Source: Halovivax cerinus
GTDB lineage: Archaea; Halobacteriota; Halobacteria; Halobacteriales; Natrialbaceae
Assembly: GCF_024498195.1 (NCBI RefSeq)
Contig: NZ_CP101824.1
Coordinates: forward strand, 2,046,001-2,110,000
Length of the DNA: 64,000 nt
Reading direction: 5' to 3'
A program made the translations under genes and the position numbers. Below are positions 35,072-42,939 of the stretch, piece after piece (the stretch's first letter is position 1; every line of letters begins with the position of its first letter). The notes beneath the pieces were generated by a model that made no database searches, was not told the DNA's origin, and saw only the letters and a list, made by a program, of their open reading frames with translations.

Positions 35072-35383
35072 GCTGATTACACCTGCGGGGCCTGGGGCCG
35101 AAAAATTTTCGCGCGCCCGCAAGGGGCGCGAGCGGGTGCCCCGCTCCCGTCGGCTTCGCCTGCGGTCGCGGTGCGGCGGCGGGGGTTGTTTGATTTTGTG
35201 GGCTTACCCACACCCCTAAGGGGAACCCCGACAGTTGCGGCCGGCCCGGCCGGGCGCCGAGCACCGAACGGCGAGCTCGACGAGTGAGACGATCGCGCCG
35301 ATCGGGCCGAAACCCGGTCGTATCTGTCGCGCGAAAGCCGAAAAGAAGGGGTCGAGGTAGTGATGCCTCTCACGAGGACCGCG
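35072..35383. other. Hairpin-rich non-coding region beside the Rep-like gene (candidate origin)
   Basis: This 312-bp interval has no convincing gene. It contains a GC-rich section with CGCGCCCGCAAGGGGCGCG (a stem with CAA/GG loop near 35112-35130), an AT patch (GTTTGATTTTGTG), and the tandem hairpins listed at 35197-35229. Its location directly downstream of the putative replication gene makes it the best candidate for the element's replication origin, or alternatively the terminator of the leftward operon. Confidence 0.45.
35197..35229. repeat. Tandem palindromes
   Basis: TGTGGG-CTTA-CCCACA (35197-35212) is a perfect 6-bp stem with 4-nt loop. It is followed at once by CCCC-TAA-GGGG (35213-35223), which can alternatively pair as GGGG-AA-CCCC (35220-35229). 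The TGGGC string (GCCCA on the minus strand) is also present; GCCCA marks strand interruptions in some betapleolipovirus genomes, but five bases alone prove nothing. Confidence 0.75.
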
Positions 35384-37057
35384 CTATCTGTGCTGCACGT
35401 ACCGGTCGCGACCGCGGTTCGCGTCGAGATACCGATAGGCGGCGGACAGCCCGCCGTTGATCTCGACCTGCGCCTGTCGGAACCTCACCGGATCTTTCCC
35501 GGCGTCGCACCAGAGCCGATAGGCTTCGTGAAGCCGGCCCCGGGCGTCGTGCGTCGACGCGACATCGCCCAGGCGGATCTTCATTCGAGCCTCGGATCGA
35601 TCGTCGACATCGACGCCGTGCTTTGCGCACCACGCCATGAGCGCGCTCGTCGTCTCGTCGAGCCCACGCTCGGCCGCGGCGACAGCCTTCGCGCCAGCTT
35701 CGACCGCCCGGCGAGTGGCGTCTTTGGCCTCCTGCACCGCCTCGTGAACGAGTTCGGCGATGTGATTCGACCGGAGCGAGACGCGCCCGTATTCGCTCTC
35801 GACGATCTCTGGAATGCGATTCAGGGCACGCCGCACGCTGTCAGGGTGGCGGTCTTTCGCTTCTGCGATGTCGGTCGGCGAGACCTCGCCACCGTCGGCC
35901 AAGAGGACTTCGAGCGACTCCCATTCGACCGGTGAAAACCCGCCGTCGGCAAGGTACCGGATCACCACCGACTCCTGGTGCGACTGAATCTCGGTCAGGT
36001 TGAGGTCGACGAGCTCGCGCTCGGCCGAACGGGACGGGTCGAAATACCGATCCTCGACGAACGGCCCACCGCCACCGCTCCCGTCCTGGGGATGGACGGT
36101 GAGCCCCGCGTCGGCCAACACGGCGAGTAGCGTCTCGTCGAGCTGGCGAACGAGTTCGCGCAGACTCTCGCGATCGACACCGATCGACTCGTCCCACCGA
36201 CTCGACTGGTATGCGACTTCGACCTTCGGGTTCTTGAGCGGGTGGCTGGATTCGAGAGACTTGTACTCTCGTGACTTGTAGTGCTTGATCTCACGGGGTG
36301 CGCGGTGACCTGGGAACGCTTCGGTGACGCGTTCTGGACCGAGTGTGACCGTGTGATAGTAGCCGGGCACCGTCTCGCCGTCCTCGTCGCTATCGTTCTG
36401 GACGACCTTCCGGTAGCCTGTTCGATCGGATTCGAGCAGGTGGCCGAGATTCGCGATCGGCCCATCGCGGGCGTGAATCGGACCGCTCCGGTCGTCGTCG
36501 ATACGCACGTACCGGGCCAGGTCCTGGACGTTCGAGTACTCGTGCGGCTCCTCGAAGTAGCCGGCGCTGATGTCGACGGCCTGGAACGCTCTCGCAATGA
36601 GATCCTGATACCGGAACACGTCGACGTTACTTCCCTGAACGCGGACGTTCACGGCCTCGCGTATCCCGGTCGGAATCGACAATTCGGACCGCTCGCCGTA
36701 GCTGTTTTCGACCTCCATTCCCTGCCAGCGCGGCGCGAGATGCGCGTTCAGGCGTTGTTTCTCGACCGGGTCTTCGTCCGACGCGCGCTCGATCGAGAGC
36801 CGGTACTCCCGAATCTCGTCGATCGCGATCGGCGTTCCCTGGGGTGTCTCGTCGCCAGGGTGGCAGATACCGCTCTCTTGGTAGTACAGTGTCGCTTTCC
36901 ACTGCTCGCCGTCGAGCCGGAACGAGCCCATTCGAGACCCGCCACCAGTCTTGATCGACTGGAAACAGGCGAAATAGGGGTTCAGCCCATCATCCGCGAA
37001 GATGTAGTTGAGCGCAACCTCGTGGGTCTGCGGTTCAACCGCCTCGACCGAGCTCAT
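35384..37057 (-). CDS. DUF7845-like protein, putative pleolipoviral replication protein
   Basis: 557 residues. It starts MSSVEAVEPQTHEVALNYIF at ATG 37057, behind a strong GGAGGAGG ribosome-binding site, and shows family strings YQESGICHPGDETPQGT, GPIHARDGPIANLGHLLESD and GYYHTVTLGPERV. The C-terminal half contains a winged-helix-like section (VSPTDIAEAKDRHPDSVRRA) and long helices. The family is widespread in haloarchaeal proviruses, and I infer a replication-initiation role from its genomic position; no canonical HUH or primase motif was seen. Last gene of the leftward early operon, overlapping the upstream gene by 4 bp. Confidence 0.75.
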   Translation of the reverse strand: MSSVEAVEPQTHEVALNYIFADDGLNPYFACFQSIKTGGGSRMGSFRLDGEQWKATLYYQESGICHPGDETPQGTPIAIDEIREYRLSIERASDEDPVEKQRLNAHLAPRWQGMEVENSYGERSELSIPTGIREAVNVRVQGSNVDVFRYQDLIARAFQAVDISAGYFEEPHEYSNVQDLARYVRIDDDRSGPIHARDGPIANLGHLLESDRTGYRKVVQNDSDEDGETVPGYYHTVTLGPERVTEAFPGHRAPREIKHYKSREYKSLESSHPLKNPKVEVAYQSSRWDESIGVDRESLRELVRQLDETLLAVLADAGLTVHPQDGSGGGGPFVEDRYFDPSRSAERELVDLNLTEIQSHQESVVIRYLADGGFSPVEWESLEVLLADGGEVSPTDIAEAKDRHPDSVRRALNRIPEIVESEYGRVSLRSNHIAELVHEAVQEAKDATRRAVEAGAKAVAAAERGLDETTSALMAWCAKHGVDVDDRSEARMKIRLGDVASTHDARGRLHEAYRLWCDAGKDPVRFRQAQVEINGGLSAAYRYLDANRGRDRYVQHR

Positions 37058-37347
37058 TGGTCCTCCTCCGCGGACCGCTTCGCCTCGATCAGTCCGGACA
37101 GCACCGCCGTCGGGTTCCACCAGGTGCAGGTCCGGCACCGGTGGCAAACGTGCTTGAACGACGTGAGGGCCGTTGCGTCGAGCGTCACCGGGTCAGTATC
37201 GGCCGGATGAGCGACCTCCGACGGACGGACGCGCTTGACGTGGACGGTCTGGCAACCGGTGCAGATCGCGTCGACGGGAATGCCGCGGTGACCGGATCGC
37301 GGACTCGCGAGTTCGGCGCTCAGGTCCCGGTCGGTCTCGGCGCTCAC
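37054..37347 (-). CDS. Small zinc-finger protein of the early operon
   Basis: 97 residues with two CxxC pairs (ICTGCQTVHVKR and HVCHRCRTCTWW), most likely one zinc ribbon. The C-terminus is a charged helix (GLIEAKRSAEEDQ). It overlaps both neighbours by 4 bp. The WWNPTAVLSG string after the last Cys recalls zinc-finger proteins common in haloarchaeal proviruses. Role unknown; DNA or protein binding is likely. Confidence 0.68.
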   Translation of the reverse strand: MSAETDRDLSAELASPRSGHRGIPVDAICTGCQTVHVKRVRPSEVAHPADTDPVTLDATALTSFKHVCHRCRTCTWWNPTAVLSGLIEAKRSAEEDQ

Positions 37348-37535
37348 GGCAGATCACCCGCCTCGATCGGCGTGCGTGGCTGGTTCGGTAACCGTCGCGG
37401 CTTGTACTGGCGGGCCTTCGGAAACGCCGTCTGGCAGCCCACACACAGGGTGAGTGCGACGTCTTCGGATGGCGGAACGTACACCGTCGCGAGCCGCGGG
37501 TTGACCCGCTCGGAACACTCGGCGCACCGCGTCAC
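37344..37535 (-). CDS. Small zinc-ribbon protein of the early operon
   Basis: 63 residues: MTRCAECSERVNPRLATVY, then LCVGCQTAFPKARQYKP. The two CxxC knuckles separated by about 25 residues make a zinc ribbon. It overlaps both neighbours by 4 bp. This is typical of short single-domain proteins in haloarchaeal viruses. Confidence 0.7.
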   Translation of the reverse strand: MTRCAECSERVNPRLATVYVPPSEDVALTLCVGCQTAFPKARQYKPRRLPNQPRTPIEAGDLP

Positions 37536-38443
37536 CGCTGCTCACCTCCATCGGTCGCGAGCACCGTGGCGGCCTCGATCTCGTCCACCATCCAACTCCG
37601 CTGATTACCGATTCCTCCACCGTTGCTGTAGTCGACTTCCTCGCGGAACGGGAACGAGATAGTTAGATCGCCCCTCGCCCGGAGACCCGCGAACACGTCC
37701 CGATCGCGGAGTCGGTTGTGATACGGCTTGCCGAGGAGCACCTGCAGCTCGACATCGCGCGGATCGACGCCACCGGCTGCGTCGTCGATCCACTTCGAAA
37801 GAGAATCGTGTACGCTCAAGGCCCACAGATCAACAAGTGTCGTCACCTCGTCGCCCGACGGAAGCCGCCCATCGTGATCGACGGGAATCCCGTCGAGATC
37901 CTCGATGTGAGTCTCGTAGTACTCGATCGGTTCAGCGGGGTCGAGTAAGCCGTGTTCGGCCGAGATGATCCGGCCGTCGTCACCGACTGTCTCGTAGTAC
38001 TCGCGCTTATTCGTCCAGTAGCCGCCTTCGTATCGATCTGCCGCAGGGAGCGGCTCGTCGATAGTTGTTTTTGTCCCCGAGCAGCCGACTGCGACGAGAG
38101 TGACCGGCTCCCGCTCGTGACGTTCTTCGATCGCTCGCCGGACAGCGTGACAGTAGGACAGCCCGTAGCCAGAGCCGTTGATCCAGGCGATTCCCCGATC
38201 AGGGCGGCTAACGATGTCGAGCACTTCGATGAGGTCCTCGCACGCCACCGCGAGATTCGCCGGCATCGTGTCGGGGACGTGACTGTCCCACAGAATCGCC
38301 ATGAGACACTCGTACAGCGCTCGATCTTCGGCCGGCACGGTGACAGCCGAGTTGCTCAGCTGTCGGTCTCTGACGACGGCCAGGTCACCATTTGGAAGCT
38401 CACCCTCTCTCGGGCGCGGTAAGTGCGGATCGGGGCGCGTCAC
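37532..38443 (-). CDS. DUF6884-like protein
   Basis: 303 residues from a GTG start (38443) that overlaps the previous stop (GTGA). The central region matches the DUF6884/YaaA-like pattern: VTLVAVGCSGTKTTIDEPLP, then AADRYEGGYWTNKREYYETV and GRIISAEHGLLDPAEPIEYY. The N-terminal 110 residues are specific to this protein. Such domains occur in phage and plasmid proteins; DNA-base or nucleotide chemistry is suspected but unproven. Confidence 0.72.
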   Translation of the reverse strand: MTRPDPHLPRPREGELPNGDLAVVRDRQLSNSAVTVPAEDRALYECLMAILWDSHVPDTMPANLAVACEDLIEVLDIVSRPDRGIAWINGSGYGLSYCHAVRRAIEERHEREPVTLVAVGCSGTKTTIDEPLPAADRYEGGYWTNKREYYETVGDDGRIISAEHGLLDPAEPIEYYETHIEDLDGIPVDHDGRLPSGDEVTTLVDLWALSVHDSLSKWIDDAAGGVDPRDVELQVLLGKPYHNRLRDRDVFAGLRARGDLTISFPFREEVDYSNGGGIGNQRSWMVDEIEAATVLATDGGEQR

Positions 38444-38961
38444 GGCCGCCCACCTCCCGGTACGTCGACCGACTCCGGATCGATCACGTGCGACCACGCG
38501 AGTTGCGCCACCTCCTGCTCGGACCGATCGGCGTCGACGTCGTACCACCGACCGCGCAGGAGTTCGTCGACGAGCGTCGCGGGCACGACCGCCCGCGCCA
38601 GGTTCGGCAGGCCCGGCCGCGGAACGTACACCGCGAGCAGGTACATCCCGGCCGCGTCGAGCAGTTGCTCGTGCGCTCGGCGCTTGACGTAGAACCGTCC
38701 GCGCGTCGATCGCGATCCGTTACTCGTCCGGACCTGGCAGGCCTTGATCTCGATCGGCGTCTCCGCCTCGACGACCACGATGCCGTAGAACGGCAGCGTC
38801 GTCGACGGTTCGAGGAGTCCGATTGTCTCGGCGTCGTGCCAGGTGGCCGTCCGATCGCCCACGTAGCCCAACGCGTCGAACTCCTGAATGAGAGTGGCCT
38901 CGATCGCGTCACCGCTGGCCTTCGGACTCTCGATATCGCCGAGATGCGCACGAGAACTCAC
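38440..38961 (-). CDS. Hypothetical protein, possible PD-(D/E)xK nuclease-like fold
   Basis: 173 residues from GTG 38961. The centre has the pattern of a restriction-endonuclease-like core: a strand ending in an acidic residue (FYGIVVVEAETP) followed by PIEIKACQV, where E-x-K would be the catalytic pair, then a helix with RAHEQLLDAAGMYLLAVYVP. An upstream HDAETIG may supply another ligand. This is motif reading only. It overlaps both neighbours in the early operon. Confidence 0.6.
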   Translation of the reverse strand: MSSRAHLGDIESPKASGDAIEATLIQEFDALGYVGDRTATWHDAETIGLLEPSTTLPFYGIVVVEAETPIEIKACQVRTSNGSRSTRGRFYVKRRAHEQLLDAAGMYLLAVYVPRPGLPNLARAVVPATLVDELLRGRWYDVDADRSEQEVAQLAWSHVIDPESVDVPGGGRP

Positions 38962-39077
38962 AGGACATCACCCCGCGCTTTCCGGACCTCGCGAACGCAC
39001 TCCGGGCAGAGTCGACTCGTCGCAGCGGCCGGTTCGCCGCACCGGTCACACTCACCGCGTTCGACGAGTCGGCTCAC
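38958..39077 (-). CDS. 39-residue zinc-finger protein
   Basis: GTG 39077 to TGA 38958. It contains CDRCGEPA and LCPECVREVRKARGD, a complete four-cysteine zinc knuckle. Both ends overlap the neighbouring genes (GTGA type), which is strong evidence that it is translated despite its small size. A predicted DNA- or protein-binding accessory protein. Confidence 0.62.
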   Translation of the reverse strand: MSRLVERGECDRCGEPAAATSRLCPECVREVRKARGDVL

Positions 39078-39208
39078 GCCGGCTCACCTCCGACTTTCTC
39101 GACCGCCTCGCGGACCTCGATGTCACTCGCCTGTTTCGCCGGGTGGACGAACGTCGATCGCGTCTCGACGTCGTACAGGTATGACGCTGGAACGAACGCG
39201 TCCGTCAC
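39074..39208 (-). CDS. 44-residue hypothetical protein
   Basis: GTG 39208 to TGA 39074. It contains ASYLYDVETRSTFVHPAKQA followed by a charged helix. There are no cysteines and no membrane segment. It overlaps its neighbours at both ends by the same 4-bp GTGA pattern, which supports expression as part of the operon. No family recognised. Confidence 0.5.
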   Translation of the reverse strand: MTDAFVPASYLYDVETRSTFVHPAKQASDIEVREAVEKVGGEPA

Positions 39209-39438
39209 CGTCGCTCACCCCCGTCAGTTACCAACGGTTGAGCACGGTGTGAACCGGTCCGACGCAATCGTCGAGTGCAACCCAGTTTGTGACCAGCCTC
39301 GGACTGTCCGTCCAAGAGGCGCGTACAGCGGGCCCCGCACTCGTCACAACGGAATTCTCGATCCTTCTCAGGTCGGGGCGAGAGTGCGACCCGCTTTCGG
39401 AAAGTCGCGGGGTCGATATCGGAAAAGTCCGCACTCAC
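39205..39438 (-). CDS. Zinc-finger protein, first gene of the early operon
   Basis: 77 residues (GTG 39438; GTG 39447 is an alternative). DIDPATFRKRVALSPRP is followed by CDECGARC and a later Cys (HKLGC), so a single zinc site is plausible. It heads the leftward early operon of eight overlapping genes. The promoter should lie in 39439-39592, where GTATACG and TAAACTCG AT-rich spots occur. Confidence 0.62.
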   Translation of the reverse strand: MSADFSDIDPATFRKRVALSPRPEKDREFRCDECGARCTRLLDGQSEAGHKLGCTRRLRRTGSHRAQPLVTDGGERR

Positions 39439-39592
39439 GCAGACCACCCCGTGTTTGCACTCCTAAATTCGCCACACGGCGTCGACCCCCAACTGGATAC
39501 CAGTTCCACTCCCGTTTTTGCGCCGTTACGGCCGATCGTAGAACGGTCAGTATACGTGCTGAAAGTGGCGTAAACTCGGGAATCGAGTTCTG

Positions 39593-39636
39593 CTACAGTT
39601 CGGCGAGAAACTGGATCCGCCCTCCCCGATTTGAAC
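39593..39636. repeat. attR, 44-bp copy overlapping the tRNA-Tyr 3' end
   Basis: This is the right boundary of the provirus. It matches 21316-21359 with one mismatch. Positions 39616-39636 are the 3' end of the intact tRNA-Tyr, so integration preserved the tRNA gene. Confidence 0.9.
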
Positions 39637-39689
39637 GGGGGACAAGTCGATCTACAGTCGACTGCTCTACCAGTCTGAGCTAAGGGCGG
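39616..39689 (-). tRNA. tRNA-Tyr (GUA)
   Basis: A cloverleaf on the minus strand. Acceptor 5' CCGCCCT pairs with 3' AGGGCGG plus discriminator A; the D-arm contains GCTCAGACTGGTAGAGC. The anticodon stem GTCGA/TCGAC encloses the loop CTGTAGA, giving anticodon GTA. The T-arm is CCCCGTTCAAATCGGGG. The C1-G72 pair is typical of archaeal tRNA-Tyr. No intron is present. Its 3' end is the provirus attachment site. Confidence 0.95.
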
Positions 39690-39795
39690 GCAGGTAAACG
39701 TAGCAGATGTTCCCCAAATAAGCGTTGTTATTCGTCTTCGGTCGTCGTACGTGGGGAATGTTATTTATACGAGAGTGTGGATGGCTGTCGTAGCG

Positions 39796-40365
39796 ATGGG
39801 CAAGATCACGTTTCGCGCGGACGACGACCTCGTCGACGAACTCGAGTCGTTCGACACTTCGAAGAGCGAGGTCATGCGCGAAGCGTTGCGTTCGTATCTC
39901 GGTCGCTCCCCGCCGACGCCTGGCGTGCAATCGCCGGCGTCTTCGTCGACCGACGACTCGACGGGTACCTCTGCCTCGTCGCTCGACGACGTTCTCGAGA
40001 ACCGCATCGACGACGCCATCACGGATCGACTCGATCGAACGGCGCCCACCGACGTCAGGTTGCAGATCACGGTCGACTCCGAGTGCAGGTCCGATAGATC
40101 GCTGGACGCGAGTGACGCGGCGTTCGACGCCGACGACCCCTCGGACGCCATCGCCGGCTTCGACGAAGTGGACCCATCGGATCGCCGGACCTGTTCGCAA
40201 TGTGGGACGGACGTCCGGCCGTCGCACGTGTACTGTCCCAACTGCGGCGAGAAGATGGCGGGCCGCGTCTTCTGTGAGTGCGGGTCCGAGGTCCGCTCCG
40301 ATTGGGCATTCTGTCCGTCCTGTGGCCGGCGAACACCTGCGGCGGACGTTCTCGACTCCGCTTGA
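39796..40365 (+). CDS. cdrL: CdrL-like ribbon-helix-helix regulator with double zinc ribbon
   Basis: 189 residues. The N-terminal RHH domain reads GKITFRADDDLVDELESFDT then SKSEVMREALRSYL. An acidic Ser/Asp linker of about 90 residues follows, then two zinc ribbons (CSQCGTDVRPSHVYCPNCGE and FCECGSEV-FCPSCGRR). CdrL is the long RHH protein reported to regulate cdrS-ftsZ2 in haloarchaea, and the position just upstream of that operon matches. A TTTATACGAG element at about 39763-39772 places transcription start near the chosen ATG, so the mRNA is probably leaderless; ATG 39781 is an alternative. Confidence 0.78.
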   Translation: MGKITFRADDDLVDELESFDTSKSEVMREALRSYLGRSPPTPGVQSPASSSTDDSTGTSASSLDDVLENRIDDAITDRLDRTAPTDVRLQITVDSECRSDRSLDASDAAFDADDPSDAIAGFDEVDPSDRRTCSQCGTDVRPSHVYCPNCGEKMAGRVFCECGSEVRSDWAFCPSCGRRTPAADVLDSA

Positions 40366-40583
40366 GATCGGCCGCCGACCGGTTTCACCTGCCGGTTTCT
40401 GTTCGGGCTCCGACTGGCTCACGACCGCAGCGGGTCCGCTCTGTCGTGGCGCATTCGATCGGTATGTGGCCACCCATTTTCGCGTCCAGCGTGCGGGAAC
40501 CGAAGCCGAAGACGATCCGAGTTTTCGGGTTGGTGTTCGGAGACGATCCGAGTTTCCGGGTGGTGTCGTCCGACCGGACGGTC

Positions 40584-40752
40584 GTAAGACGCCGAAATAC
40601 ACGGTGCCAGTACATTTATATACTGGCGGCCTGTTGGTAGCAGGCACGTAAGACGGTCGTCTTACACGACAGCTATTCGGGCGAAATCGCCCGACAGGAG
40701 CTGTGAGGGGTGTAAGACGGCGCGTGTCTGACAGGGGCACGCCACGTCTTAC
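40584..40752. promoter_or_regulatory. cdrS-ftsZ2 promoter and long leader with repeated GTAAGACG motif
   Basis: The gap 40366-40776 has no gene. A TATA box (TTTATATA, 40615-40622) predicts transcription start near 40645 and a leader of about 130 nt. The 8-mer GTAAGACG occurs at 40584-40591, 40648-40655 and 40712-40719, and its complement CGTCTTAC at 40658-40665 and 40745-40752. The pair at 40648-40665 forms an 18-bp palindrome around the predicted start. The hairpin CGGGCGA-AA-TCGCCCG is at 40678-40693. The two RHH proteins encoded here are the obvious candidate binders. Confidence 0.7.
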
Positions 40753-40776
40753 TCGAACCAACAGGGGAATACAACA

Positions 40777-40956
40777 ATGGAGCGTGTGACACTGCGAATT
40801 CCGAAGCAGCAGATAGACGAGGTCGAACAGCTGGTCGAGACGGGCGAGTTCCCGAACCGGAGCGAGGCGATCCGGTCGGCCGTCCGTGAGATGATCAACG
40901 AACAGGCGGAGAACCGGCCCGAGCGAGCCGGTAAACGAACCTGGGCGAAGGTGTAA
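40777..40956 (+). CDS. cdrS: CdrS, short ribbon-helix-helix cell-division regulator
   Basis: 59 residues: [20 protein letters not shown], then [20 protein letters not shown], a complete RHH domain with a short basic tail ([10 protein letters not shown]). In Halobacterium and Haloferax the orthologue controls ftsZ2 and other division genes and is co-transcribed with ftsZ2. Here ftsZ2 starts 2 bp after its stop, as expected. It was too short for many gene finders; I read it directly from 40777. Confidence 0.9.
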   Translation: MERVTLRIPKQQIDEVEQLVETGEFPNRSEAIRSAVREMINEQAENRPERAGKRTWAKV

Positions 40957-40958
40957 CG

Positions 40959-42149
40959 ATGCAGGACATCGTTCAGGACGCCCTCGAAAACGCCGAAGCT
41001 GAAGCCCGGGACATGGACGTCTCGATGGACGACGACGAGTTCGGTGACCCGCGGATCGTCATCATCGGGGCCGGTGGTGCGGGCAACAACACCATCAATC
41101 GGCTGTACAACATCGGCGTCGAAGGGGCCGATACGATCGCGATCAACACGGACAAACAGCACCTGAAGATGATCGAGGCCGACACCAAGATCCTCGTCGG
41201 CAAGTCGCTGACGAACGGTCTCGGCGCCGGTGGCGACCCGTCGATGGGCGAACGAGCCACCGAGATGGCCCAGAGCACCATCAAGGACGTCCTCGGCGAC
41301 GCGGATCTCGTCTTCGTCACCGCCGGCATGGGCGGTGGGACGGGTACCGGTGCTGCACCCGTCTGTGCGAAGATCGCCAAGGAACAGGGCGCGATCGTCG
41401 TCGGGATGGTCTCGACGCCGTTCAACGTCGAGCGTGCCCGCACGGTGAAAGCCGAGGAAGGACTCGAGAACCTGCGCGAACAGGCCGACTCGATCATCGT
41501 CCTCGACAACAACCGACTGCTCGATTACGTCCCGAACCTTCCGATCGGCAAGGCGTTCTCGGTGATGGACCAGATCATCGCCGAGACGGTCAAGGGCATC
41601 TCCGAGACGATCACCCAGCCGAGCCTGATCAACCTGGACTACGCGGACATGTCTACGATCATGAATCAGGGCGGCGTCGCGGTGATGCTCGTCGGCGAGA
41701 CACAGGACAAGAACAAGACCGAAGAGGTGGTCAAGGACGCGATGAACCACCCGCTGTTAGACGTCGACTACCGCGGCGCGTCCGGTGGACTCGTCCACAT
41801 CACCGGCGGCCCCGACCTCACGCTCAAAGAGGCCGAGGGAATCGCCGACAACATCACCGAACGCCTCGAGGCCAGCGCAAACGTTATCTGGGGCGCCCGG
41901 ATCCAGGAGAACTACAAGGGCAAGGTCCGCGTCATGGCGATCATGACCGGCGTCCAGTCCGCACAGGTCCTCGGTCCGACGACCCAGAAGCAGGCCGACA
42001 AGTCCCGTCGGAGCATCGAAGGCGTCAATGACGCCGACTTCGACGCCAGCAAGAACGTCGATACCGGTGGCGAGACCGGCTACGGCGCTCACAGTGACGG
42101 CGGTCGCGACCAGGTCGAGCGCAACAACGGCGTCGACGTCATCCGGTAG
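40959..42149 (+). CDS. ftsZ2: Cell-division tubulin homologue FtsZ2
   Basis: 396 residues. The tubulin signature GGGTGTGAA lies at 125-133, the N-terminal nucleotide loop GAGGAGNN at 37-44, and the T7-loop region NLDYADM after 220. The N-terminus [20 protein letters not shown] and the cdrS-ftsZ2 gene pair identify it as the FtsZ2 paralogue, which in haloarchaea drives ring constriction. The C-terminal 50 residues are a divergent, charged linker and tail. Nothing appears truncated. Confidence 0.96.
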   Translation: MQDIVQDALENAEAEARDMDVSMDDDEFGDPRIVIIGAGGAGNNTINRLYNIGVEGADTIAINTDKQHLKMIEADTKILVGKSLTNGLGAGGDPSMGERATEMAQSTIKDVLGDADLVFVTAGMGGGTGTGAAPVCAKIAKEQGAIVVGMVSTPFNVERARTVKAEEGLENLREQADSIIVLDNNRLLDYVPNLPIGKAFSVMDQIIAETVKGISETITQPSLINLDYADMSTIMNQGGVAVMLVGETQDKNKTEEVVKDAMNHPLLDVDYRGASGGLVHITGGPDLTLKEAEGIADNITERLEASANVIWGARIQENYKGKVRVMAIMTGVQSAQVLGPTTQKQADKSRRSIEGVNDADFDASKNVDTGGETGYGAHSDGGRDQVERNNGVDVIR

Positions 42150-42362
42150 CCGCGTCTTCGTGGCCGTTTTCGGAGGGTTCTGTTCGTCCAGGACCGCTTG
42201 GGTCGTCAGACTGGACGATCCGACCGAGTCCGTCGCTTACTGGTCGGCACGCCACCTGATCGGTCGGCACGGTACTACCCGACGCGGCGGACGCGTGATT
42301 CCGCTCCGAATCGGGCCTTTTAGTAGGTGGCTCGCTCACGTCTGATCGAGCGCTCGGCTTCC

Positions 42363-42899
42363 ATGGATACGATGGTACTTTCGGGCCTGATCGCGGTCGG
42401 CTTCTGCTGTTTCTTCGTCGGCGAAGGGCTCGTCCTCGGGAAACTCTTGCAGCCCGCGATTTTCTACGTCGGGTACGTCACCGTCGTCGCGCCGTCCTCG
42501 TGGGCCGTCGGACTGGTGACGCTCGCCTCGACGCTCGGCGCGACTGTCGGCCAGTGGCTCCTCTACCGTGTGTTTACGCCGACGCGACCACCGCCGGGAA
42601 GCGGCTACTGGTCGCCGGAACGGCTGGAGCGCCTCCCGGGCGTGCTCCGTCGGTGGGCGGGCCAGCGATGGGTCGGTCTCGTCGAGCGCCAGATCGACCG
42701 GTTCGGTGCGTACGGCGTCGGATTCTGCACGGCGATCCCGGGCGTACGGACGGTCGTTCCCATCATCGCTGGCGTCGGCGCGCAGCCGGAACGGAGCTAC
42801 ACGATCGCGGCCGGTGTCGGCAACCTGCTGTATATGGGTCTCCTTCTCGGCGCAGCGTACGGCATCCTGGGTCTCGGTCGGTTATTCGTCGGTCTGTGA
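42363..42899 (+). CDS. VTT/DedA-like membrane protein
   Basis: 178 residues with an N-terminal hydrophobic region (SGLIAVGFCCFFVGEGLVLG). The VTT-type core is seen as FGAYGVGFCTAIPGVRTVVP followed by GVGAQPERSYTIAAGVGNLL, in which the F/G-x-R-x-x-P pattern and the following small-residue helix fit DedA proteins. These act in lipid scrambling or ion-linked transport. ATG 42363 was preferred over 42327 because the N-terminal helix begins there. A GTAAGACG motif occurs just after its stop (42918). Confidence 0.72.
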   Translation: MDTMVLSGLIAVGFCCFFVGEGLVLGKLLQPAIFYVGYVTVVAPSSWAVGLVTLASTLGATVGQWLLYRVFTPTRPPPGSGYWSPERLERLPGVLRRWAGQRWVGLVERQIDRFGAYGVGFCTAIPGVRTVVPIIAGVGAQPERSYTIAAGVGNLLYMGLLLGAAYGILGLGRLFVGL

Positions 42900-42939
42900 G
42901 GGGTGTCGACGGGCGGCGTAAGACGCCGTCTGACACGAT

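Larger units (their letters stand above)
21316..39636. mobile_element. Integrated pleolipovirus-like provirus in tRNA-Tyr
   Basis: The element is about 18.3 kb and bounded by 44-bp direct repeats with one mismatch; the right copy overlaps the 3' end of an intact tRNA-Tyr gene. It has a tyrosine recombinase next to attL, an RHH regulator, and a rightward module of membrane proteins, a Tat-exported spike-like protein and a P-loop NTPase. A leftward gene run ends in a DUF7845-like putative Rep. This combination and size match integrating pleolipoviruses such as SNJ2-like proviruses. An AT-richer cargo block lies between the modules. All expected core genes look intact, so the element may be inducible. 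Family assignment is by architecture, not by a search. Confidence 0.82.

Noticed and set aside
35077-35373. 98-residue minus-strand frame over the hairpin region
   Set aside because: Composition is Arg/Ser/Pro-rich and biased, and the DNA is occupied by hairpins; more likely non-coding.
39447-39592. Search for a gene in the gap between the early operon and attR
   Set aside because: No frame with a start, ribosome-binding site and reasonable composition; it is better explained as the promoter region of the leftward operon.
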